Source of the DNA: Paragonimus westermani
Lineage: Eukaryota; Platyhelminthes; Trematoda; Plagiorchiida; Troglotrematidae
Direction of reading: 5' to 3'
DNA: 64,000 bases
NCBI GenBank assembly: GCA_008508345.1
Contig: QNGE01001717.1
Location: 1-64,000 of the forward strand
Below the pieces are notes generated by a model. The model ran no database searches and was not told the origin of the DNA. It worked only from the letters and a program-made list of their open reading frames with translations. The position numbers were made by a program, and so were the translations under genes. Shown piece by piece: positions 22,701-33,389 of the stretch (position 1 is its first letter; every line of letters starts with the position of its first letter).

Positions 22701-25167
22701 GTCGATATTGTCCCCCGAATACTCCGCAGTCTGCTCGTACCCGATCCATCCCAGGAAATCTCTGATAGTTAGGTTCGTTTCTTTGGATATGGGAGTCTAA
22801 AACAGACCAGCGCAAACCATTTTCCTCTTTCGTAGTTGGCTGTCCTAAACTGTTGCATCCATGCCTTGTTTCCTCGGAGCTGTGATTCGTATACTGATCC
22901 AGGTTTTTTGCCAGGATGCCCGATTCTAATTGATGTTGCAGCTGACCTCGTTATATGTGGGTCAGATTTGTGATACATGGCTGCCTCCTTCAATGTTTTT
23001 GCCAGGCATCCTCCGTGCCATCGTGCTAGCCCTAGCTGACAACCGATCTGAAATAGTGAGGTCTCGAAATTCGGCTACGAGCAGTCTGGGACGATTCGCT
23101 TGTAGGTTAGTTAAGCCCACTTATCGTGTCTGTTGTTCGGTGCTATTTCGAAACCGCGGGTAGCCCAGCGCTTTGCAGAACACTCAGGATTAATCTTCTT
23201 CCTGTGGATCTTTTATTTTTTGGATCTTGAATGGCCAGTTCAAGGACGTGAATGACTGTGTTGTTCCCCCCTTTAAGGATGGCATTATAGGAGCCCTGCG
23301 TTCATCCAGCCAAATTAATTCGCTGTTATAGACTAGCCGCCAAGTTGCAAAGACTAGCTCCATTTTGCGATACTCCCAAGTTAACCGCAACTACGTTTGT
23401 TTGAGTGTCCTGCAAGCTTCCTTCATTCGCCGTCCGGCGCCGAAACTATTGGGCTCTCTGATGCCATAGCTTTAGGTGTATTTGGCTTTCGTGGCACCTG
23501 CGCAGCTCATTGCCTCCTGGAGTTTTTGGGAAAACGTGGTATGGTTCTTAGGGCGTGCCACAGTCGACGTAAGTTAATTGAACACACAAGCGGGCTGTCT
23601 CCAGTGTGGGCGTCGGAGCTGCCTGCAGAAGACCGCCGTTATATACTCGCTCTTCGTGAGGTTTTGCGCTGTCTAGCCACCGTTTTCGGAGATGCCAAAC
23701 TTCAAGTTTTATTGGTAGTAAGGCTTGGGGAACGGGTGTGAAAGTCGAGCCATGTGAAATATTTGTTGTGAATTCCTGCCTTTCTGCGGGACTGAGTTGC
23801 TTTCTTCCTCCGGCTATGCATTCTACACAGACCCAGCGCTAGTCATGATATTTGCCGCGCGGATTGTTTAGCACTCTGCAATTGCGTGCACAATAATGAT
23901 TATACCGTCCACACTGTATTCCGGACACCAACTATCTACCGCACTGCTTGTCAAAGCAAGGATGAGAAACTCGGAGACCATTATCGGCGAAATGTTAATC
24001 CAGCATGAAGAGCCTAAGTTACAGTCAGTTAATCAGAAAAACACTTGAACAAGGATAATTCTCCTCCTAAATCACCTAAAAGGTGCCCACACGCTTTAGT
24101 GAACCAATGTGTAATACTCATAGAAGCGGCTGAAGAAACGAGAGGAGCGGCTTATTGTCAAATTCAAAATCAGAGGGGATTTAAACAAAGGATTACATAT
24201 AGATGCATTCCATAAAGAATTTTGAATCAAATCTAAAAACAGATTCTAGCTGGAAACCAAACAAAATCTACACCGTGATACAAGTCAACAGAACTGAAAG
24301 GTAGAAAAGTCAGAAGAACACCATTATTCAAGTTTCTAAAAGAAGAGCAAGTAATTTGCCGAATGATGGGAATTGTTAACTAACTCCAGTGAAACTACAT
24401 TTATAATGGATATAACCGACTTGCGCCTAAGGTGTGCGTCGTCTCCTCATAAATAAATGAGGTGGTTAGGTCGATGGCCTGTTAATCGTAGACGACTAGC
24501 ACATTAACACCGGTACTTATCTCAAGGCCAAACGTACAAGCCGCTGCAACTGAAAACACATAACATCTGAATTATCGGCGGCAAAGCTGCTACTCATCGG
24601 ATTTTCAAACACCCTCCCCGGCTGCATTAGCCCCACAATTTCCTGTTCAGAGACTCATAATGTCATGAGTTAAATTAAGTACTACAACACGCAATAACTG
24701 CCTGCAAACTAATGTGGCACTACAACCTCTCACCGCTAGAACTCCGCACACTTCCTTCAGGCGGCTGATACAGTGGTTGTTTCGGAATGTATTCACACCT
24801 ATCAGGCAAACATTCAGCCTGAATACAACTTCAGTTGACGGTTTTCAACCGCACGCTGCGGTACAGCAGCTTTGACGGCACCGCTGGGCGGCAGAAAAGT
24901 AACCTGACTTTCATATGCATGCTATGATTATTACAAACACGCCAATCAAGAGGCAAAAAGAGCACTAGCAGTGGATACGGGAGCTCTTAACTCGTAGCCC
25001 GTGAATAGGCCTGCCAGTTAGTTGTTACCTGTGTGGCATGAGCCTGTACAGCTATCCATGACGACTTTATTGATGCGGATTCTATAGAAGGCGCAGAAGA
25101 AATGTTCTCTGTATCTCTGCTGTTTAAACCGAGCTCAACCGCCGCGGTCTTGAAAGCCATGGACATT
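22701..25167. other. Unassigned DNA; left part may be the 5' end of LINE B
   Basis: The minus-strand ORF at 22769-22993 lies just upstream of the LINE B endonuclease and may be its decayed 5' region. The plus-strand ORF at 23397-23741 (114 codons, with GVFGFRGTCAAHCLLEFLG) has no recognisable domain or splice signals. 23950-24980 is AT-rich without useful ORFs. Confidence 0.35.
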
Positions 25168-25324
25168 CTACGGAGTTTTTGCCACTTCAACCCAGCAGTG
25201 CACCATCACCTGAAAACGACAGCGCTCGAAATATTGAGTCACGTCCAATGTTTGACGTTTTGGGGTTAGTAACACTTCGTATGGTATTCCCTTGAAGTAC
25301 TGCCCTGGGAATTTTAAGCGGTAG
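25168..25324 (-). CDS. Possible terminal exon, unknown protein
   Basis: On the minus strand a strong acceptor-like tract (cttattttttgctgtcgtcccaacag, ending at 25325) is followed by an open frame of about 51 codons ending in TAG at 25170-25168. The peptide begins CYRL/YRLKFPGQYFKGIPYE and continues with VTQYFERCRFQV. It could join the larger ORF upstream at 25948-25523, but no donor connecting them was pinned down. I do not recognise the family. Confidence 0.3.
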
Positions 25325-25522
25325 CTGTTGGGACGACAGCAAAAAATAAGCTGAATGAATTTGGGGATGGGCACATTTCTTCTTCATCTCAGTAGCAAAG
25401 TCACTGTCATCGAAGGCCTATTTACACGATGTACCTTCGTCTCCACAAACGCATAAACATTTTTCCGCTTTATTCGTTTGTTTACCCGGATATCCAAACA
25501 AACCCAGCACATTCAAAATAAT

Positions 25523-25948
25523 TTACGATTTGTGGAGAAAACTTCTCGATTGAATCCATGGAGAAAGCAAACAACGGCCGGTTGCGTCTCCCGTACCCTT
25601 CCTGGGACCAAAGTGCTCCGGACAGTGTGTTATCAGTACGGAGCCTTTCGGAACGCGGACTGCTCCACAGGACCATCCTTCTTTAATCCGTGGCTGGCTG
25701 CTGATTTGCATACTGGGTGTGCCATTGGTCACAAACTCAGTTCCATGTAGAAGCTTGAGGCAGGCTGAGTATCTGTACAGCCCCGGTTGAAGCTCTTGAT
25801 ATCGCCAATGGTCTGCTGACTGTTTTGAGTCCGAAATAAACGGCCCAACCAACTCCCAAGTTAGGTAGCATCCATTATCTCCGGTATTTTCTGCTTCTTG
25901 ATAGAATGTGTGCCCGAAGTTCACGGTGTACGTACATGCGTGTGGCAA
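25523..25948 (-). CDS. Possible host exon, unknown Cys-containing protein
   Basis: This is a 141-codon open frame on the minus strand. The peptide has spaced cysteines (NGCYLTWELVG, YRYSACLKLLHG, GWSCGAVRV, ITHCPEHFG) and a beta-rich, polar character that looks like an extracellular domain. The phrase LQPGLYRYSACL is of the 'L.PG.Y....' type seen in PKD/REJ-like folds, a weak hint only. It overlaps an alternative minus-strand ORF at 25875-26360 in another frame. A plus-strand ORF at 25478-25750 is its antisense shadow. Mixed frames leave open an ancient transposon ORF. Confidence 0.35.
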   Translation of the reverse strand: MPHACTYTVNFGHTFYQEAENTGDNGCYLTWELVGPFISDSKQSADHWRYQELQPGLYRYSACLKLLHGTEFVTNGTPSMQISSQPRIKEGWSCGAVRVPKGSVLITHCPEHFGPRKGTGDATGRCLLSPWIQSRSFLHKS

Positions 25949-26360
25949 AAACCGCGAAGCCCGTTGCGTGCCTGTGGCAAATTTTCACTATCAAACACAC
26001 ATACTCGTGCCACCGAATGTTGCAAGTGCCTTCCTCGAATGACTCCACATCAGGCCGATCAAGTGGAATTCTTGCGACGGTTTCTGGAGCACAGCCCGAT
26101 AAACTAAGCACAGATAGCTGCTTAATCTCTTCCTGGTCCCTTCGTTCTCGAGTAGGGACAAAATCTGAGCATACCCGAACTCCTGCAGACGTACGGCCCT
26201 GTCCGTGATGAAGCAAGCCAAATGAAGCACGGCACGAAGGTAAGTTTAAAAACGCGGCCTTACCTGCCGCCTTCTTACTTCGAGGATGTCGAATGCCTGA
26301 GCAAATCAAGCGCGATAGCACTGATTTCTCAAGCGAACTGTTACGGCTGATATATTTCAA
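25875..26360 (-). CDS. Possible coding stretch, unknown; 161-codon open frame
   Basis: The frame is open for 161 codons. The middle and right parts look protein-like, with an acidic/polar run RERRDQEEIKQLSVLSLSGC, then PETVARIPLDRPDVESFEEG. On the minus strand a GGCAG|GTAAGG donor-like site lies near 26265, and a pyrimidine-rich tract ending in CAG lies near 26200. An exon could therefore start near 26200 and run leftwards. On the plus strand the same interval has its own donor-like site (CGAAG|GTAAGT at 26240). The signals on opposite strands conflict, so neither strand is secure. Confidence 0.25.
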   Translation of the reverse strand: MKYISRNSSLEKSVLSRLICSGIRHPRSKKAAGKAAFLNLPSCRASFGLLHHGQGRTSAGVRVCSDFVPTRERRDQEEIKQLSVLSLSGCAPETVARIPLDRPDVESFEEGTCNIRWHEYVCLIVKICHRHATGFAVFATRMYVHRELRAHILSRSRKYRR

Positions 26361-27104
26361 TAAATCAGGTGATCATAGTGAGACGGTGCAACTTGGTCAC
26401 TAAAATATTTACACCGTACCCTCGTGCTGCTTTCTTGCTACGTGTAAAAATCATTTGGAAAGCTGCCCGCTATTGTTTTTAAGTAGTACTAGACAAACCA
26501 CAAGTGGTTGCGCTGCTGGGGTCACTGCATCAATTCACTTCTTTGCATTTGCCGCCCTTGATTGTACAAAGCCGGTACTTACTTTGGCAGCAAGCTCTTT
26601 CAGTGTTTTTTCTTTGTACCACTTGCGTCAGCCTGAGATGGAAATCTCAAAAACATCAAGCTTCTTTCCCCTTCAGATAGAGATAAATGCCGTAGGGAGA
26701 CCACCCGAGGTATCAAACTTCCGAGTTCAAAACTGTGAGAATCCGTCGCAGTGATATCCTACTCAATTTTTGCCTCCCATGTTTGTTGGTAGTTTCCATG
26801 AACTCGATTCAGAGGCTGCATTTTTCCGCGTCACTTTGGTTCCACTGCGGGTAGATTGTTTTTATATTGCTCTATACTTAAGTGGTACGTCCATCAACTC
26901 TTTGAAAGTATAATCTGTTACAGATATCACGAACGTTTGGCTACTCGAAAGCAGTCTGCTAGATACTCTTCAAAACTGAGAACCATAGAGTAGCGAACAA
27001 GACTTGTTTCCTGCGTTTGATCATCAGGCTAAGTACAACACAATAAATGTGAAAACAGTGACTAGTGTGAGTCAGAAAAACGGTCAATATAGGTTAAGGA
27101 CGAC
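26361..27104. other. Unassigned DNA
   Basis: The plus-strand ORF at 26455-26754 (99 codons) has no domain or splice support. No gene or known repeat was identified. Confidence 0.35.
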
Positions 27105-27815
27105 GTGTTTGTTATCAGTTACATGATCACTGTTCCAAATCACGGGCTTGATTGATTGTGGGCCAGAGGAGGTCAAGTGTCCGCACGACCTTCTTCTGAG
27201 CGCAGAGGTCAGGGGTGCGCAACTGGATGCTGATGACTTCGGCAACGGTCAACATTTAAAATCTCACCACTTTCGATGGATTCCTTGGCACTCGGTAGAC
27301 AATCCGAAAAGCATCTTTCTTACCGACAGAATGATTGGAGTCGGTCAAGTGGACAACAATCGCGCCTGAAACCGTTTTAATCACACCACTGTTCAACCAC
27401 GCAGGATGATATTCACGCACTCTATCCGACAATCGCCTTGTAGTACGACCAATATATGATGCTCGACACGATCAAACAAATGAAAACACACAATAATTGG
27501 TTGTAAAACATGGAAGTTTGTCTTTGAGTTGTGACATGATAACGGGTGTTGAACGGAAACTGATACACAATTGATCGGCAAGGTAGGTCGTTTTGACTGA
27601 CTTTCTTAGCTTTCTGATGATAATTTCGGTCATGGGATCTCCCTTGAAACGATGACTGATATACGCAAGTTTCTTAATCACAGAGGGTGCCTTAAGTTCC
27701 AACTCTACCGCCTGCATGGCCGTCTGAATGAAACGCAGCGGGTAGCCATCCTGCATAAACACTTCTTGTAGAAAGTCCAGCTCAGCTTGTAAAGTGTCAG
27801 AGATGCAGATCTCTA
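27105..27815 (-). mobile_element. Penelope-like element remnant B: connector plus GIY-YIG endonuclease
   Basis: A single minus-strand frame, interrupted by only two stops (TGA at 27474-27472, TAA at 27258-27256), carries the C-terminal half of a PLE protein. In order it has ICISDTLQAELDFL, then the 'GYP..FI' motif (QDGYPLRFIQTAM) and a connector. Next comes the GIY-YIG nuclease core SYIGRTTRRLSDRVREYHPAW, followed by FRIVYRVPRN. The C-terminal signature is TPDLCAQKKVVRTLDLLW (consensus 'P.LC.QK..V..L.LPW'). The first stop falls where a Cys of the metal-binding Cys pair before YIG is expected. The reverse transcriptase is absent, so the copy is 5'-truncated. In intact PLEs this nuclease nicks target DNA. 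Confidence 0.85.
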
Positions 27816-28529
27816 ACGCTGTACTCCTCAGTCACCATATCAGGTTTAGCTTTCTCCGAGTGAACGACTTCCAACATGCTTTGTACCTCGAAAACTAATG
27901 CGATGTCTACAGGGAAGATTCAGCGCGTTTCAGGTAAAATCAATTCGCTGCACTATTTTTTCACCCAGAAAGCGGAATTTCCAGCCCTTCCGTGTATACA
28001 TTTTCCGTAGGTCGTCAGCCACCAGGCTAAACTCCGACCACCCGAAAACGTAAGTTTCCAGGACTGTCGCTTCTCAGGAATCCTTACGACTGAATGGAGG
28101 ACATTAAGTTAAGCGTTACTAGGTTACAAAACCGTTAATATAACTGGTGAACTCGAGTGGGGGTCAAGGAAATTGTCTAGTCATTGTCAGTAGTGAAGAA
28201 CGCCTGTTTATGTGGTATTGAGAACGTTTAGGAAACAAAAGTCTGGCCTTTTGTATAAATCAAGCTAAACAAGGGAACGGTGATGAGACTTGGTCGCTGA
28301 TTTGAGCAAGTTAACTTCCGTAATGGCTTGAAAGCTGTATAATTCAAATCTCGATTCCAAATTCTGGTTCTATCAACTCCCCTAGAAGCATCACTGCAGC
28401 CAAAAAAACTTATACCGATAGTTATCTTCTCGGGAAGAGAAGATAACGCAACTAGCTGGTAGAATAACAACATCCAAGATTAAGCGGCGCAACCGTTGAA
28501 AGGGTTATCAGAATTCGTGACTTTTACCC
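27816..28529. other. Unassigned DNA upstream of PLE remnant B
   Basis: No readable PLE reverse transcriptase is present. A minus-strand ORF at 28228-28473 has no domain. Nothing else is supportable. Confidence 0.35.
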
Positions 28530-29930
28530 TAATTTACCCTAATTCAAACGAAGCCTAGAAACTTTCCTAACATTAAAGAACGTCATGTTCATCTTCAAAC
28601 TCTGCTTGCCTGAAGACGATATCTTTCAAAACGGACCTAATAACATCTAACCATCAGATCTAATCTAATAATAACGGAGGGTGAATCTATACCACAGGAT
28701 GTAACGCCACACACACTTCGAACCGATCAAAGCTATCAATTTAGCCATTTGAGAAATTCCTCATTTCGAAACTTATCACTCCAGCAGGATAGATCTTGTA
28801 CACAGCTTTGTCGAAAAATTGCAGCTGCATAGCAAAACTACATATGGCATCTTAAACATCCCCGTTAGTAGTAACCAAACCATCCCGGTACTCTTACTCC
28901 ATACTCAACGATTATCAGCTCTGTATAGCTATTAACCACTACGCAATAGCTGTGCAAGTTAAAACGGTTTAGAGAATATATATAACTTAACCTGTTCGCC
29001 TCATATGATTACATATAAATACGTGCCTCTTCCTATTCTACAGACAACCTGATAATCTTTCCGTGTTGCTAAACATCTTCCCATTCTACACAACGGCCGG
29101 ACATATTAAATCGATATCGGAATTCGGCTGTAGTCATATACTAGGATAATCTGTGAATTGGTCACTTTTCGCGTTATACGACAACAATTATTTGTTAGAG
29201 ATATATATTTTACTAATTAGCACAAAATTGTAAATGTTATATAAAGGATTTAGCCAGAAAATGTCAGACTCCATCATTCGTCATACTTCACATGACCATT
29301 TTACGTTCTTCTGCTTATCACGTAATTTTGCCTTTCATTCTTGATTCTACGGTAAATTCCAATGCGAGACAACATTCCACAACGTTCGGAGAATCAAAAT
29401 CCTGTACTGGTTGGGCAATTCGTGAAATTCCGTCGATTTGAGGAAATAACGGAGTCCAGTCCAGAAGATCGTCCAGTTCTCCGGAAAAATTGGTACCCAC
29501 CTATCTTCCCTCATCTTCCCAAAAATTTCTACGTATTTTTCCGAAGCCATCCATATCAACTAATGGCGAAATTCTTCGACTATTCATTTTCTCCATCCTG
29601 AAAAATCCTTTTTCTGGCATGACCTTGAACATAAGACCTACGTTAGCCTTGTGAAGCAACAATTGATGTAACAACTTAACATTTTTTATCGAATATTGAA
29701 AATCTTGAGAACTTTTGTTTCGGAAGCAAGTGAGCCATCTGCCTCTTCATAAACTAAAGTGTTCCTTCATTATTTTGTCCGTTTTATTACTCTATTTCCA
29801 TAATTGGTGTCTTGTACAATTAACAATTATGTGTACGTTATGTAGTTCACGTTGAAATGTGTGTACTGATCACGCTTATCCGAGCGTGTTTCTCACAAAT
29901 GGGTTGAGAAATATACCATTATCATTATCG
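28530..29930 (+). repeat. LINE tail repeat R4, copy b, without R3
   Basis: This aligns in order with 18430-19305 and 19885-20265, but the R3-containing segment is absent. It therefore preserves the uninterrupted arrangement of the tail. No LINE ORF end is readable just upstream, so this copy is either more decayed or more strongly truncated than copy a. The ORFs at 29318-29601 on both strands are by-products of the repeat. Confidence 0.7.
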
Positions 29931-32284
29931 TTTGTTCCGCAGGAAACGAGTTTTTGAAAAACTTTCGTTTTGCCTACGTACACAAGTTTCGACTAACTTT
30001 TGTCATACATTTTTAAGAATCAGTGTTAGGCACGCCACCCCCCAACAGCCAGAAACATTGCGAATAACTCAGCTAGATGTAAGCACAAAAAATCAGCTTA
30101 CTCCCAAGGCACAGTCAATGATGGATTGTTAGGTCTAAGTGTTTTGCTGGATAATATCCTTGAAAACAGTGTATATCTCAGGTAGAGCAGGAGTATAAGT
30201 AGAAATCGAGAAAACCCTCTACCACCTGAGGTGAAGTTATCTGTCATCCTGTTGAAACTACGGTTGAGCATTCCAACTTCGACAGGCAGTTCCTTGATAT
30301 AATTATTCAATCCATCCGGAATTTTCAAGGTTTATCAGATTTCCTGACATTTTTTTCATCCAGCATTGTGTTGACGTGCAGAAAATTCAAACAATACATT
30401 TTACATCATATGTTGTGTGAGAGGTGTTTGATGATCAATTAATGTTTTAAGTTTTAGTCCTCTTTCTTCTTTAAGAATCTTTTGAAGCAAGAAGAGTAGG
30501 ACCTGTCTCCACTAATGAAAATTGTTTACCAAGGAGGCGAATATCGGTGCAGACTTTTGAGTAGCCGGTCAACTGATCATGATGGCTAGACCAGTGGTCA
30601 TGAGCAGACAAGCTGGAATCAGGTAAACATACTATTTTCCTGAGCCTATTGTACTTGTCGGAGTGAGACATCCGAGGTTTGCTTCTACGAACCCCGCCGT
30701 TGTCAGGGGCTTGTGATATATCCCACAGTAGTGAACGAGTGAGAGCTCGACTGCGAAGTGGTCACACGAATCAGCTGCGGTGCCCCTATAGGGTGGGGCA
30801 GTTGCGTTCTACTGAGCCAAGCCAAGTTAAATGTTTAGGGCTAGTCATAATGTTGTGTGGGCCAATATCAACTAAAGGACTGACTTCAAATCTTTTGAGA
30901 TCGCCACGAACGCTATCTAATGGCAAACTCAAGATGTCTGATAGGGCTACTGAAAAGCCGCCAACAACCCTGTCAATCTCAATGCCAAAAACTGAAAGAC
31001 GGTAAATATCATATGACGCAACTTAACACAATCCTCTTGCAAAACTAGGGTTGCATTAACAAAGTAGGCGGCTTGCGTAAACGCTCGAATAAGTGAGAGA
31101 AAGTCTCATAGGCATGTACTATGAGTCATTGGCTTGAACATCAACGTCTCCATTACACCATTTTTTAACGCATAAGGCGATCCATACCGGAATTAGTGAA
31201 ACACCCACTTTGGATTGACCTGTCCTCAAATTCTGTGAAACATTACCTGCAACCCCACTGCAACCAAGCCAGCATACTCAGTAATTCAGATGATGAAGGT
31301 CGTTTCAAGCAACTTACGGAGAACAGAACAGGTGTCGCCAATCACTAGCATAGATGAATGTATTTCAACGTTATTGAGCCTCTGGAATGCAACCCTGTAT
31401 CCTGCACCGTGTCTTCCAGCATTATATTTCGACTTTGATGAATCCCATTCATGTAACTCCTAACTGCATCATTGTTAACTTAGAATCATGCGGACGCGGA
31501 AACAAACGTATAAATTACGGGAATACATCGGCACACTTAACGGAACTTAGAATAGTCTCACAATATGCTGAAGAATTAGTAGGTGTACAACGTCGGGAAT
31601 AGTGGAGAGAAGTCCTTATACAGCTCGAGTTGAAGACCAGTCACCAACACAAAAATAAGGCACAAAAGACCAACAGAAAGTAAGCAGGCAAGCAAAATCC
31701 TCGGGTGTGTACCGTGGAGTGCGCCTAGCAAAAATGTTACTCATTGTAGTCGCTAAAATATTGGGTGCACATAAACTGTTATGATACATATTTATGCTCA
31801 CTCTATCAGGAAAGCTGAACACTGTTCGTTTGAAGATCACAGGAAGGAATGTTGAAGGTCTGAGCAGATCAGCTCAATTCTATACATAAAGAACCGACAG
31901 TTAATGAATTGTACACCTCACAACCAAGTGACGAGTGTGCACGGATGATAACTGGCGGCACGTAGCAGTCAATATTTTGGTGATAAAACTGGTCGAACCT
32001 GCCGGCTCGAAGTAAAAACGAGAGAGTTAAAGGAATGGCTAATCACATCCATTCGCAATGTGCCACATGGCACAGTTGCGAGGGATGTTTTTTGGTAGTT
32101 AGTGCATTAAGTATGTTGGTAGATCTCTGGAAGAACCTACGGCACAAAAGCTTATCTGGTAGGATATAGGCGTGGCGTCAGCTGAAGGTGATGGCATTGG
32201 AGCTCACGCCTGTGTCTTGTTGCCGCGGTGCAATTGCACGGTTGGCCAAGTGTACCGGTTCGGTAGTTCTAGCTCCCTGACAGA
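29931..32284. other. Unassigned DNA
   Basis: ORFs of 60-110 codons occur on both strands (for example 30679-31005 plus, 30098-30328 minus) with no domain, splice signal or repeat match that I can support. The first 200 bases may be the outer end of R4. Confidence 0.35.
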
Positions 32285-32785
32285 CAAAATGTTCACAGTT
32301 CACAGCCGCAGTTTGCAATTCATTTTTTATATTTTTGTATGTGCCGTTTCGTTAACTTCATCTGTACACTTGTTCCAAAGCACCAACATCATTTTTCAAG
32401 TTTGAACATCAGTAAGAATAAACGTGAGTCACCGCGCACCACCTCTGTTATCTCCATTTGCGTGCACTCTTTGAGTGATGAAGTAATCGCACTGTGAAAT
32501 TTTCTCAGCTCCGCGTACCTGCTGATCTGCTGACAGTATGCGTTCTTCATCTCATTTTGCGTGTGGAATTATCCATCGGTCGTCATCGGAACCCCCCCTT
32601 TGGTGCTGTCTTATTCAACTCGTCAGATTTCGACTCGTCATTGAGTCCTTCCAATACTCATTGATATGCCTTCTCCTTATGTGTACGCATACCTTTTGTA
32701 CACGTCCGTTACCGTTAGAGCCACGTATGATGTTATCATATTTTGACCAGTTTCACCATTTGACCGTTTAAGCCACTGCGAAGTT
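32285..32785 (+). repeat. Dispersed repeat R3, copy b
   Basis: This copy matches 19310-19830 from its left end (gttcacagtt...agtttgcaattcat) to its right end (gatgttatcatattttgacc followed by agccactgcgaag). Homology stops at both ends in the same places as in copy a, which defines an element of about 500 bp. No R4 sequence flanks this copy. Confidence 0.65.
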
Positions 32786-32820
32786 GTGTCACCATTCCAA
32801 ATTTACTTGTAGTGACCTGG

Positions 32821-33330
32821 CTATAATTCTGAATGATCGTGGGCAGAGATGACAAACTCTAAGTTGGTGCCAAAATGATTTAGCAAAAAGATGGATGTCA
32901 GTTCTACATAGGTGGACGGCTGATTGATGACAGAGAACTTGCTAGAAATAGGCGGGTGAATAAAATTCGACCCGGAATGTCCCGTGCCAAATGTTCTTTT
33001 TGGTAGCTTATCTGGCGTGGGTTCCTCCATGGTCACATTTGATATACCCGAAACTGTAAAAGTATATCGCCCTGATCTCAATATTTTCAAGGTGTGTTTT
33101 TTTCCTCCTATCTCCGTATGACCGCCAGTTCTATGTACTGTCACACTGTTGTATTGTATTCCAGCTTGGTCAAATGAGTTCTTGACATGAATGACCTGGG
33201 TTCTAACTGCTGGAACTGCATGTTTCGTGAACCAGTCGTTCAGGATGTCAATCGCAATAATTGTGAAAACTGGTATCACAGCCGGGGCTCCAAACCGGCA
33301 GAGGTTGCAGTAGGGTTGCATAGACATCAA
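32821..33330 (-). CDS. Hypothetical ORF, 169 codons, possible exon
   Basis: This is one of the longest ORFs in the window outside the 56-60 kb gene. The peptide is beta-rich and polar, with runs such as HTLKILRSGRYTFTVSGISN and QPSTYVELTSIFLLNHFG, and has only two cysteines, both near the start. It looks more like a secreted or extracellular segment than transposase or RT. Splice-acceptor-like CAGs lie inside it near 33220-33210, so the true 5' end could be internal. It abuts the 5' end of LINE E on the other strand (33390). I do not recognise the family; it could also be part of an unrecognised mobile element. Confidence 0.35.
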   Translation of the reverse strand: MMSMQPYCNLCRFGAPAVIPVFTIIAIDILNDWFTKHAVPAVRTQVIHVKNSFDQAGIQYNSVTVHRTGGHTEIGGKKHTLKILRSGRYTFTVSGISNVTMEEPTPDKLPKRTFGTGHSGSNFIHPPISSKFSVINQPSTYVELTSIFLLNHFGTNLEFVISAHDHSEL

Positions 33331-33389
33331 AGGGAGTTAAATTGGGTCCGTTCACACCGCTGTTCGTTGGCAGATGACTTCTAACGACT

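Noticed and set aside
24440..24540. Possible tRNA-like fold
   Set aside because: A stem is imaginable around ggtggttaggtcgatggcc, but no consistent acceptor stem, A/B boxes or T-arm could be assembled.
28531..28552. Two telomere-like taccctaatt units
   Set aside because: Only two imperfect units in an AT-rich context at the edge of R4; not an interstitial telomere.
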